From contig NZ_JH594596.1 of the NCBI RefSeq assembly GCF_000243215.1, positions 2,378,392 to 2,442,391 of the forward strand: 64,000 nt of DNA, given 5' to 3'. Both the position numbers and the translations under genes were made by a program. Shown here one piece after another: positions 54,767 through 63,348 of the stretch. The notes beneath the pieces were generated by a model. It saw nothing but the letters and a program-made list of their open reading frames with translations. It was not told where the DNA came from and did no database searches. How positions within the stretch are numbered: position 1 is the first letter of the stretch; the number at the start of each line of letters is the position of its first letter. This DNA is from Odoribacter laneus YIT 12061. GTDB lineage: Bacteria; Bacteroidota; Bacteroidia; Bacteroidales; Marinifilaceae.

Positions 54767-55830
54767 TAGAAGAACAATGCTTTACAGGGACTAATTCCCC
54801 CACTCCCGAACTTCTTGATCAAGGTTCCATTTCTGGAAAAACGATATATCTTACCTGTGTTGACATAATCAGAAGTCCCCACATAGAAATCCCCATTATG
54901 CGGATCTACAGCCATCATATATACACTTTCCGTTTCTAAAGTCTTCGCTTCCCCTTCCAGTTTCAAAAATGAAGTCTCGTTTAACTTTTGCTGCTTTGTA
55001 TCATAAGAAAAAAAGGTATTCGTGGTAACATTAGGCTTCACATTCCAGTTTGTAACCGAATTAACCAGATAAATAATATCTTCATTTTCTACCATCTTCG
55101 TGGCAGGAGTAATGCTCTCTACAGCTCCTGTCTGTACATTTATTTTTTGCAGAGCATAGGGTATATCAGCATAATTTCCCCAAGAAAGTACATAAACATT
55201 ATCCCCTGCTTCAAGTAAATCATTCGGATTGAGGGCTACGTCAAGGGTCTGAACTACTTTAAAAGTAGCAATATCAATGACAGAAACGGTTGTTCCGCTT
55301 CCCCAGCCAGAATTAGCCACGTATAATTTTCCATTCTCTTCTACAATCTGCTCCGGGTTGTTTCCCACAGAAACATAAGCTTCGATCTGTAGGGTAGCCG
55401 TATCAATACGTGCCACTTGCCCGCTATAAAGGGTTACATATAATTTTCCATCTTCAGCTTCGATATAACGGGGTTGTCCATCTGTAGAAACATCAAAAGA
55501 TAAAGAAGCCCGTTCTACACCGTTTTTATCCATTTTAACCAAGCGACTGGATCCGTATACACTCACATACACTTTGTCGCCGTATACAATCATATCCTGT
55601 CCCGTATCTCCCAAATCTTTCCCATTTTGCGAACGATAAATATCCCGGGTAATTGCACCTGTCTCCGGATTATAAGCTGTAATACCGGCATTGTTTCCCT
55701 CAGAACCACCCTGATTTAAAATAAAAATCCCGGTAGTGATTTCTCCCTGTTCCGACTCATCATCACTGCAAGAAGCAAAAATAAAACCGATTCCAACCAA
55801 AAGAACAATAAATAAATTTCTGAATTTCAT
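54766..55830 (-). CDS. btuG: BtuG-like surface cobalamin-binding beta-propeller lipoprotein
   Basis: A 354-residue lipoprotein. The signal ends with FIFASCSDDE. The chain is a repeat protein in which each unit reads like GKLYVTLYSGQVARIDT or NKVYVANSGWGSG, matching a YVTN/DUF5074 propeller of about seven blades. In Bacteroides the BtuG proteins have this fold and bind vitamin B12 tightly at the cell surface, forming a complex with BtuB. Its position between btuB and btuF supports the same role. The ATG at 55830 is chosen; a longer ATG frame begins at 55854. Confidence 0.8.
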   Translation of the reverse strand: MKFRNLFIVLLVGIGFIFASCSDDESEQGEITTGIFILNQGGSEGNNAGITAYNPETGAITRDIYRSQNGKDLGDTGQDMIVYGDKVYVSVYGSSRLVKMDKNGVERASLSFDVSTDGQPRYIEAEDGKLYVTLYSGQVARIDTATLQIEAYVSVGNNPEQIVEENGKLYVANSGWGSGTTVSVIDIATFKVVQTLDVALNPNDLLEAGDNVYVLSWGNYADIPYALQKINVQTGAVESITPATKMVENEDIIYLVNSVTNWNVKPNVTTNTFFSYDTKQQKLNETSFLKLEGEAKTLETESVYMMAVDPHNGDFYVGTSDYVNTGKIYRFSRNGTLIKKFGSGGISPCKALFF

Positions 55831-55862
55831 TTTAATAGTATTTAAATTAAACATTTTCTCTT

Positions 55863-57872
55863 TTAAAATCTTATTCTACCGGTAAATCGCCAAGAGCGTC
55901 CGGGCATAGGGTAATCTTTAATCACCGCATACTGTTTGTCTGTAAAATTGACACATTCTGCCTGAAGACGGAGTGCACAATTCTTCCATTCAAACTCCCG
56001 GGATACCGACAATCCGTGTTCCACATACCCCGGTATTAAATTTTGCTCAATATTTTGAGGCAGGCTGTAGCGTTCTCCGACAGCAATACAAGTATACGAA
56101 AGACTAACCCAAGGCATTTCCAGAGCAAATGCCCCATTCCCCGTATGCTGAGGAGTGTAGGGAATCTGATCTTTATAATTTTCTTTATCCGGATTGGTGA
56201 CATCCACAGCTTTTTGCCAGGTATAATTCGCCGACAAACTCAACCGAATTCGGGCCGCCAGAGAAATGTCCCCGGTAAAATTAAGATCTACTCCGGTAAT
56301 ATCCACCTTCCCCATATTCATCATTTTCCAGACATAATTCGTCGGACGGGCTACGATTTTATCATCCACCCGATTATAATAAACATCAGCCGTAAAAGTG
56401 ATAAAATCTGTAAACTGGAAAGGAGCCCCGCTCCAGGTGATACCCACATTATATTCCCGGGCTAACTCCGGACGCAAATTGGTGTTTCCCATACGTAAAT
56501 AATACAAATCATTAAAAGTAGGTAAACGGAAAGTGTGTTTATATAAAAAACGGATATATAAGTTCTGAGTGTCCCAGGGGCGTAGAGATAAACCCACAGA
56601 AGGAGTACATTTGTAATGATCTGCCAACGAATTTCCTGCCTTTCCTTTATCTTTCATCCAAGTATGGAGGATAACGGCCGTTACTGTCAGAAAGCGATAT
56701 TGATAACGGGCAGAAAATGCGGCAAGCGCAGAATACCGGACCGGATCAAGCGTATCCACAGTCGTCCGTAATGTGTTTACCGCCCCGTCTGTAGCCAAGG
56801 AAAATGCCCAATTTTCTATCGGCCGGAAAAGTGCAGTAGCTGAAACATAATATTCTTGTTGGCGATGCCGGTCTTCCAGCACCCCCTTATCCGGATAAGC
56901 CGGATTTATATCCCTATATTTATTCCACGAATAATTATACTTCAGGGCTGTTTTCAACGCCCATTTCCGGTCAAAATGTTTTTCATACCCTGATTGTATA
57001 AAAAAATTCTTATCCCATAAACGTTCCGCGGCATAAGGATTATATAATATAATATTCCCCGGTAATCCCCTTTTGGAATCAAAATAATAAGCTTTTGTAT
57101 TCCAATGACTACTATCTTTTAGAACAGTATATAAATTTATCTCGGAATGCCAGGAAAGAATATCTGAATTATAGCGTTTCCCGTGAATCATAAAATTTCC
57201 ATTTTTATGTCGGAAAGGATAAGTACCATCTGCTCGCATAAAATCTCCGTCCAGAACGATTTTTGTCCGGGGAGACAAACGTGCAAAATAGCGCATAGCA
57301 GGGTTAATCAAGCCGAAAGAGCCGCCCTTTATCTGAGCTTTTAAGCCATATAACCTATTCTCCCGGAAATCGGGAATTTCGCTCTGTATATTCAAAACGC
57401 CTGCCGAAGCAAACATCCGGGCCGATTGAAAAATATGACTTTCCTGTCCTACCGCCAGAGATACCCTGGCAACATTATCCAATGAAAAACGCCCGATATC
57501 GATTTGGCCGGCCTGACAATTGCTCACCACTATCCCATCATATACCACAGCCGTATGGTTAGCCCCCAAACTACGGACCGAAACGGTCTTTAAGCCACCG
57601 ATACCACCGTAATCCTTGACAGCTACTCCGGCAAAACGCCTCACAACATCCGCCAGACTCTGGTATCCCAGCCGGGCGATCTCCTCCCCTTCCACGATTT
57701 GTACAGGCGTCAGAGACCGGACAACAGAAGGCCGCTTTTCAGCGGAAACGTCTACCTGCTGCAATTCGTAGATCTGAGTCGTATCAACCTGCTGAGCCTG
57801 CATTGGAAATGATATCCCCATTTCCCATACGACCCAAAAAAGTAAAAACCGGTAAAATTTCCGCTTTTCCAA
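55863..57872 (-). CDS. btuB: TonB-dependent vitamin B12 receptor (BtuB)
   Basis: A 669-residue outer-membrane receptor. A signal peptide ends near FPMQAQQ. The TonB box region follows, then the plug (VQIVEGEEIARLGYQSLADVVRRFAG; SVRSLGANHTAVVYDGI) and the barrel, which ends in FTGRIRF with terminal Phe. It imports cobalamin across the outer membrane using TonB energy. An in-frame TAA lies two codons upstream, so translation must begin at the TTG at 57872, a rare start. It stands about 160 bases downstream of the cobalamin riboswitch. Confidence 0.92.
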   Translation of the reverse strand: MEKRKFYRFLLFWVVWEMGISFPMQAQQVDTTQIYELQQVDVSAEKRPSVVRSLTPVQIVEGEEIARLGYQSLADVVRRFAGVAVKDYGGIGGLKTVSVRSLGANHTAVVYDGIVVSNCQAGQIDIGRFSLDNVARVSLAVGQESHIFQSARMFASAGVLNIQSEIPDFRENRLYGLKAQIKGGSFGLINPAMRYFARLSPRTKIVLDGDFMRADGTYPFRHKNGNFMIHGKRYNSDILSWHSEINLYTVLKDSSHWNTKAYYFDSKRGLPGNIILYNPYAAERLWDKNFFIQSGYEKHFDRKWALKTALKYNYSWNKYRDINPAYPDKGVLEDRHRQQEYYVSATALFRPIENWAFSLATDGAVNTLRTTVDTLDPVRYSALAAFSARYQYRFLTVTAVILHTWMKDKGKAGNSLADHYKCTPSVGLSLRPWDTQNLYIRFLYKHTFRLPTFNDLYYLRMGNTNLRPELAREYNVGITWSGAPFQFTDFITFTADVYYNRVDDKIVARPTNYVWKMMNMGKVDITGVDLNFTGDISLAARIRLSLSANYTWQKAVDVTNPDKENYKDQIPYTPQHTGNGAFALEMPWVSLSYTCIAVGERYSLPQNIEQNLIPGYVEHGLSVSREFEWKNCALRLQAECVNFTDKQYAVIKDYPMPGRSWRFTGRIRF

Positions 57873-58030
57873 TTTTTATTAAAATAATCCGTTCGACAAT
57901 CGGGCCAACTCATTCGTTTACCCCGCTTCAACGACTTCCAAACCGGTAAAATACACGATGTAACGGTGAATTCACCACACCTGATGTTTTCTACAGCTAT
58001 ATCCTCGAAAGCTATTGAAAAATGCATGTT

Positions 58031-58187
58031 TTGCAGGTCTTCTGACTACCCGGTTCAAGCGCCTTCCCATCTCCAAGAGACAGTGGCTAAAGTAATGCTT
58101 GACACATCATAGGATCACAGCAGCGGGACTGTTCAGGACTCTCACCTGATTCCCATTTAATCCATTCCGCCGAATGACAGTCTGGAA
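58031..58187 (-). ncRNA. Cobalamin riboswitch
   Basis: On the minus strand the core is clear: GGGAATCAGGTGAGAGTCC with CAGTCCCGCTGCTGTGA, and the B12 box GCCACTG…GGGAAGGCG (58061-58087), then GTCAGAAGACCTGC. It heads the btuB operon and should turn it off when adenosyl- or methyl-cobalamin is plentiful. No terminator is seen between it and btuB, so control may be on translation, which fits the TTG start. Confidence 0.93.
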
Positions 58188-58197
58188 CAAAACAATG

Positions 58198-58227
58198 CAA
58201 AGATAGGATTAAATGTGTAAATGCAAA
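58198..58227 (-). promoter_or_regulatory. Promoter of the riboswitch-btu operon
   Basis: TTTG (58224-58227), 18 bases, then TATCTTTG (58198-58205), on the minus strand. The transcript would start near 58191, just before the riboswitch. Confidence 0.75.
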
Positions 58228-58445
58228 AACGTTCAAGTATTTAAATGATTCAGACCGCAGGATAACTCTTTCTTTAGAGATTTGCCTCAGCGCTTTTGAA
58301 GGGGAATCATCGGATCGGATTCTTTTTGTAACAAAATTTTTCTAGATTTAATTTGCTTGTTTATTTTTTTCTTAGGTATTCCTCCGCCTTGTTTCGGGAA
58401 AGAGCTGGAGACTCCGTTCGCTATTTTGTATAGTCAGTCTCCCCT

Positions 58446-58514
58446 AAAACGCAGATGCTTCCTCCTTTTAGTCACACTTCGTGTGCCTAACGTCGGCGGA
58501 CAACCCTGCGTTTT
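58446..58514 (+). repeat. Palindromic hairpin element, copy 1
   Basis: The outer stem is AAAACGCAG/CTGCGTTTT, with fixed inner segments CTTCCTCCTTTTAG (58458-58471) and GCCTAACGTCGGCGGACAA (58485-58503) and an inner hairpin CACAC-TTC-GTGTG. TTAG and CTAA inside the fixed parts also pair. A T run follows. The same design recurs inverted at 58716-58783. Confidence 0.8.
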
Positions 58515-58715
58515 TTAACGGTACGACTTCCTGACAAAATTACGCTCTCTCCCGTCATATCTCTTTCCCGAAACAAGGCTCCGGCTTCAAACACAGGAAC
58601 TTTGAGAAAACATTTAAAGAAGCGACGAGGGGAGGGTTTGGCGGGTATCGGAGGTTGTTTGTGTTTTTCAGTCATTGCGGGAAGGAGCGTCTTTCTGTTC
58701 GAAAGCGGAGTGTAA

Positions 58716-58783
58716 AAAACACCATTTGTCCGCCGACGTTAGGCAGGCAAAGCCTGGCTAAAAGGAGGAAGTTTTGGTGTTTT
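58716..58783 (-). repeat. Palindromic hairpin element, copy 2 (inverted)
   Basis: On the minus strand the fixed segments are identical to copy 1 (14 and 18 bases), but the outer stem is AAAACACC/GGTGTTTT and the inner hairpin CAGGC-TTT-GCCTG. Both stems changed on both sides while keeping pairing. A T run follows on the minus strand, where it could end transcription of the AsmA gene. Confidence 0.8.
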
Positions 58784-58957
58784 AACGGAGCTTGAGCTTA
58801 CAGAAAAGCGAGTGAAGCACGACTGAAAAACGCAAACAACCGAAGAAGGAGAAGCAAATTAAATCTACTATAAAAACGGCACTCCAATCGCTTTGTCCCG
58901 CCCTTGGGGTACCGTTCTCTTTCGGGAAATATTGCAGACGTTCCCTCCTATTTTCAC

Positions 58958-61900
58958 CTAATTCAATTCGTTATTTCCCCCTTCTCTCAGCAAGGTGCGA
59001 ATACGCTGCCGGAGGTTAAGTTGGGCACTATCTACTTTCGCCTTCCGGGAAGGAATGAATAAATCCTTATATTTCGCTTTGGTAATCCGAAATTTCATCT
59101 TTTCCAACGATCCTGAAATATCCACTCCCGCCCGGAAAGGGATAGGAGATTTCAACAAAGAAACGTGATATTTGAAAGTCATGTCGATATTATGTTCCCC
59201 TCCCACCGCAACTTTATAACGATCCATTTCCAATAAAAACGGAAAGATTTCAATCACACCGTCTTTTACCAATAAATCAACCGAAATAGAATCGATCATA
59301 TTTCGTTTTTTATTTTTAAACATCAGCATTTTAGAGATTTCAGCAAAAGTCTCCCCATCCATTAATACCAGATTATGTCCGTCCAAGTAAGCAGCTGCCC
59401 GCAGAGTAGGTAAATCAATCATAAATGTTGAATCCAGCCAGCTCTCTGCCGAAATATGAAAATCCACAACACCCTCAAAAGATTTCAACATAGGAAAGAG
59501 CGTATCCAGTGAAGGGATTACCCGAACCAAGCTATCAATCCGGATTTCGTGCATTTTTAAAGCAAAACCGGTGTAAGCCTGCAAAGTATCCGTCGCTTTA
59601 TAAATTAAAGTAGCATCCATATTGGCAGCAGAAGAACGCAATTTCAAATCTGAAACTTCAATGCATTGGTTTTTCATTACCATTTCTCCGTGTATACTAT
59701 CCATCAGCAGCTTACCGAATATCATCTGGTCGATATCGGTTCTAAACGTAAAATCAATACCCGATGGCACCACAAATACGGAGCTATTTCCCTCATACCC
59801 GACAGTATCACTAACAACAGCAAGCTTATCCATATCGTCCTCTTCTGTAGATATCGATTCCTGATATCCCCTCTCGACTTTATTCATATAAGCAGTTCCC
59901 ATATCCAAGGCACGCATCAGCTGATTGCAATTAATCATTTTCGACTGAACCGTAAGTTCGGCTTTAAGCTCCTCCTTTTTAAAGAATGCTCGTGTCAAGT
60001 TTGTAATACTCCCCGTCAAGCGGATATCCGATCTCCCCAAACGCATCACAGCAGAATCCAATAAAATTTGCTTCCTGTCGAAACGGATACGGGTACCCGG
60101 CATACGGATACGCAACGGGAAATAAGGCGTATAAGCCCGTAAACCTTCAAAATCAACATATCCCGAAGGAAACCATACCCGTTCATGCCGACGGCTCCTG
60201 CTGGCAGACAACTGTAAATCGCCTTTCGTAATGTTCAACCGGTTATTAAGAGCCCTTAATCGTAAACTGTCGAATTGAAACTGCGCCTCTATCCGCGGAA
60301 TATCTTTATTGCGTTTACTCGGCATCAGTTTCGCCTTCGCATCCATCTGCTTCACTCCCAACAATAAAGTATCCCGTACAATAAAAAGTGTTCGTCCAAT
60401 ATGTAATCCGGAATTTACGGTCGCAATAGCCGTAGTATCCCGTAAAGGAGTGGTCTTCAACGTCAAGTAAGTCGTATCCATCAACAACCTCACTTTATTC
60501 TTCACGTGAATATCCAAACCGGAATACCCCACAATGCCATTCAAGAAATCAACGCCCTGTATAACGTTCTCATTTTTCCGATTGGTAGCAAAACCGATTC
60601 CTGCGGATTTTATATTCATTACAATACTGTCCTTAGGAACAAAAACAGCGACATCCTGCATTTTACACCAACCTCCCACTTTCAACCGTCCGTAATTAGC
60701 AGCCATCATATCCGAAAGCAAGGCAGTTGCCTTTAAAGAAGTTCCGATTTTTCCCTTACAAATCACCCCATCCGTCAAAGGGAATATCCGAGTCAAGTCG
60801 TCAAAATCGACTTCAGCATCCAATTTCGCTCGAAACAGCGGGTCTCCTAAAACATTCTCCGCTACCCCCACCAAATCGATATCCGTTTTCCCACCTTTCA
60901 TGCAAAAACGGTTCAATTTAACATAAGAAGGCTGCTCCTTTTGTAAATCGATATGAGCAAAGAAATCCATATCCAAATGTTCTATCTGGGAAGGCATTCC
61001 CTCGTACGCAATATAACCATCCTTAATTTTAAACTCAGAAGTCAACAGGGGAATATTTTCCTTTCCATACAAACCCTTCAAGGCACCCGTACAAAGCACG
61101 CTTCCTTTTACATCTACTTTCCTATTCTTATCCAAGACAGCGTCGGGTACCAAATCCAGCAAAGTCTTTAAAGAAGGAATATGAATTCCATATTTCACAT
61201 CCACCCACACCGTCCGGTTTACGGTATCTGCCTGTAATCGTCCGCCTGCTCCAAACTTTATGCCGTTTACTGTAAATACAGCTTTTTCTAAGGTATATAA
61301 AAGAGAATCTCTATTCACATTCATGCGGGTTTCCATTCCCAAAGCCAATCGTCGGATCAATAACTGTCCTTCCTGCCACAGAAGCAGATTTTGAGTCGTA
61401 AATCCCAATTGAAGGTCAGCTGTACGACCTAAAAAATTTCCATCCACCTCTAAATTCAAGCCTTCCACCCGGGAATAAAGCTGCGTACTGCGATCATCAA
61501 ACACCAACCAGCCGTTCCTTATTTTCACATTCTTTATATCCAGTAAAGTCTCCGTTTTTTCCTTTTCCTCGGGAACAACCGAATCTGCAACCACCGAACT
61601 GGATGTTTCTTCCACCATATTCCAGTTGGCCTCCCCCTCCTTATCTACAAAAGCATAGATACGCGGACTCTCCACAATAAAATCCTTTACTTTGATTTCA
61701 TTTCTCCTCAGATAAGCTATTGGATTCACCGTCACCAGGCATTCTTTTATATACATCAAAGAATCGGTCTTAGCTGCCTGTACAGAAGTATCCCGCAAAA
61801 CATTTGAAACAATACTGGCATCTGTTATTTTCAATCCGAAATCCGGGAAAGTAGAGAAAAATGTCAATTCGATTTCTCCGATATGCACATCTGCCTTTAA

Positions 61901-62068
61901 ATATTGAGCAGCAGTTTTTTGGACAAAGGGGGTCAGTTTCGAAGGTGTGAATACAAAATTAATCACAATGCCTATCGCAACACCAATCAGGACAATGATT
62001 CCTAAAATTGTCAGGGAAATCCATTTCAGTATTCTTTTTCCCTTTGATTTTTTTACTTTTCCAGACAT
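58958..62068 (-). CDS. AsmA-family inner-membrane protein
   Basis: A 1036-residue protein. One N-terminal membrane helix (WISLTILGIIVLIGVAIG) is followed by a very long, repetitive beta-rich chain. The AsmA/YhjG-type start is TPFVQKTAAQYLKADVHIGEIELTFFSTFPDFGLKI. AsmA proteins have chorein-like grooves and help lipids cross from inner to outer membrane. The tail (SGSLEKMKFRITKAKYKDLF) is typical of the Bacteroidetes form. The protein is likely fixed in the inner membrane and spans the periplasm. NamZ is upstream, 44 bases away, so they may share a transcript. Confidence 0.88.
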   Translation of the reverse strand: MSGKVKKSKGKRILKWISLTILGIIVLIGVAIGIVINFVFTPSKLTPFVQKTAAQYLKADVHIGEIELTFFSTFPDFGLKITDASIVSNVLRDTSVQAAKTDSLMYIKECLVTVNPIAYLRRNEIKVKDFIVESPRIYAFVDKEGEANWNMVEETSSSVVADSVVPEEKEKTETLLDIKNVKIRNGWLVFDDRSTQLYSRVEGLNLEVDGNFLGRTADLQLGFTTQNLLLWQEGQLLIRRLALGMETRMNVNRDSLLYTLEKAVFTVNGIKFGAGGRLQADTVNRTVWVDVKYGIHIPSLKTLLDLVPDAVLDKNRKVDVKGSVLCTGALKGLYGKENIPLLTSEFKIKDGYIAYEGMPSQIEHLDMDFFAHIDLQKEQPSYVKLNRFCMKGGKTDIDLVGVAENVLGDPLFRAKLDAEVDFDDLTRIFPLTDGVICKGKIGTSLKATALLSDMMAANYGRLKVGGWCKMQDVAVFVPKDSIVMNIKSAGIGFATNRKNENVIQGVDFLNGIVGYSGLDIHVKNKVRLLMDTTYLTLKTTPLRDTTAIATVNSGLHIGRTLFIVRDTLLLGVKQMDAKAKLMPSKRNKDIPRIEAQFQFDSLRLRALNNRLNITKGDLQLSASRSRRHERVWFPSGYVDFEGLRAYTPYFPLRIRMPGTRIRFDRKQILLDSAVMRLGRSDIRLTGSITNLTRAFFKKEELKAELTVQSKMINCNQLMRALDMGTAYMNKVERGYQESISTEEDDMDKLAVVSDTVGYEGNSSVFVVPSGIDFTFRTDIDQMIFGKLLMDSIHGEMVMKNQCIEVSDLKLRSSAANMDATLIYKATDTLQAYTGFALKMHEIRIDSLVRVIPSLDTLFPMLKSFEGVVDFHISAESWLDSTFMIDLPTLRAAAYLDGHNLVLMDGETFAEISKMLMFKNKKRNMIDSISVDLLVKDGVIEIFPFLLEMDRYKVAVGGEHNIDMTFKYHVSLLKSPIPFRAGVDISGSLEKMKFRITKAKYKDLFIPSRKAKVDSAQLNLRQRIRTLLREGGNNELN

Positions 62069-62112
62069 GACTCAATCGTTTTTCCACACCTTTCCTCGTC
62101 CCGCCTTATTCC

Positions 62113-63324
62113 TCAATAGATCAAATAACGAAGCCGCATTTTTTTGAAGTGTTCTAAATCCGTCTGCCAGGATTCCCGTATCTCTGCCTCCGTCTTCCCT
62201 GCCAATATCGCCTCCCTCAAATCAGACGTCCCCGCTAATTTATCAAAAAAAGGAATAAAAAACGAAGTTTTTCCTTTATAATTTCGATAAGCTTCCAATA
62301 ACCAATCCAGGCGGAGCCTTTTTTCCTCTTTCACCACTTCATATTGATCTCTCAAATCTCTACCATAACACGTTTTTCCCAAACATTTCGGATTTTTACT
62401 CATTCCCTCTATAGCAACAGGAATATACACATAAGGCATATTCTCCAGCTCCGGATGTCCGAAAACTTGGAAAGGGATCCGAGTGCCCCTGCCTTCGTTG
62501 ACCACCGTCCCTTCAAAAAAACAGACGGAAGGATACAGCATTACCGATATCCGGTCCGGCAAATTCGGAGAAGGTCTACGAGGTAACTCCACAATCATAT
62601 CCCGCGACCAATTCCGACACGGAATAACAGTCAATTCACATACCACCCCTTCCCTCAACCAATGTTCGCCATTGATCATCTTTGCATATTCCCCTATAGT
62701 CATACCATATACCACCGGTACGGGATGCATACCGACGAAAGAAGTATAGCCGGATTTTAAAACCGGTCCGTCGATATAAAAAGCATTCGGATTAGGCCGG
62801 TCCATCACAATCAGCGGAAGCCGGTTTTCCGCACAAGCTTCCATAACATAATGCAAGGTGGAAAGGTAAGTATAAAAACGGACTCCTACATCCTGCATAT
62901 CAAAAACAACGACCTCTATTCCCTCCAGATCCGACGGCAAAGGCTTCTTTTTCGAACCATATAAAGAAACGACAGGCAAACCGGTCTGTTGGTCCGTATA
63001 ATCTCCCACCCTCTCTCCGGCATCTGCTGTCCCCCGGAAACCGTGTTCCGGACAAAAAATCTTCACCACTTCCACCCCCTTCTGTCTCAAAAAATCAACA
63101 GTATGTACGCCCTCCTCAGAACCTGCCGCAGGGACATTCTTTCCAATCCGTTCCATTTCACAAACCACAGAAGTCTGGTTGGCTACCAAAGCAACCTTTT
63201 TTCCGTTGAGTTGTTCCTGATAAAGCTCATACTGCAGAACACCCGGCCGGACCGCTTCGGCCGAAACGATTTGTCTCCCGAAAAGAAACAAACCGAGCAA
63301 ACCCATAAAAAATTTCACATACAT
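62113..63324 (-). CDS. namZ: Exo-beta-N-acetylmuramidase NamZ (DUF1343, GH171)
   Basis: Releases terminal N-acetylmuramic acid from peptidoglycan fragments. The 403-residue product starts MYVKFFMGLLGLFLFG (signal) and has the family stretches GKKVALVANQTSVV, KIFCPEHGFRGTADAGE, VVFDMQDVGVRFYTYLSTLHYV, IVMDRPNPN and GMTIGEYAKMINGE. These match DUF1343, shown in another Bacteroidetes (Tannerella forsythia) to be NamZ. ATG 63324 is chosen; a TTG frame continues to 63336. It serves wall recycling or scavenging in the periplasm. Spacing to the next gene is 24 bases. Confidence 0.9.
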   Translation of the reverse strand: MYVKFFMGLLGLFLFGRQIVSAEAVRPGVLQYELYQEQLNGKKVALVANQTSVVCEMERIGKNVPAAGSEEGVHTVDFLRQKGVEVVKIFCPEHGFRGTADAGERVGDYTDQQTGLPVVSLYGSKKKPLPSDLEGIEVVVFDMQDVGVRFYTYLSTLHYVMEACAENRLPLIVMDRPNPNAFYIDGPVLKSGYTSFVGMHPVPVVYGMTIGEYAKMINGEHWLREGVVCELTVIPCRNWSRDMIVELPRRPSPNLPDRISVMLYPSVCFFEGTVVNEGRGTRIPFQVFGHPELENMPYVYIPVAIEGMSKNPKCLGKTCYGRDLRDQYEVVKEEKRLRLDWLLEAYRNYKGKTSFFIPFFDKLAGTSDLREAILAGKTEAEIRESWQTDLEHFKKMRLRYLIY

Positions 63325-63348
63325 ACAACCAAACAATACTCTTCCTTC

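Larger units (their letters stand above)
58228..58957. other. Large non-coding palindromic region
   Basis: A 730-base gap without a convincing gene. Nested inverted arms fill 58343-58867: outer TAGATTTAATTTGCTT (58343-58358) with 58852-58867; GCCTTGTTTCGGGAAAGAG (58386-58404) with 58561-58579; GGAGACT (58407-58413) with 58436-58442. Two hairpin elements described separately lie inside. A short minus-strand frame at 58487-58675 overlaps the arms and is not called. Confidence 0.75.

Noticed and set aside
57752-58027. 91-codon minus-strand frame between riboswitch and btuB
   Set aside because: It runs through the riboswitch expression platform and into btuB in another frame; composition does not look like a protein.
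58487-58675. 62-codon minus-strand frame in the palindromic region
   Set aside because: It overlaps inverted-repeat arms, is rich in P, K and R, and shows no family resemblance.
58485-58744. Integron attC-like site: GCCTAAC and GTTAGGC fit RYYYAAC and GTTRRRY
   Set aside because: The two boxes are 246 bases apart, too far for attC, no integrase of the IntI type is present, and the boxes are explained by inverted copies of one hairpin element.
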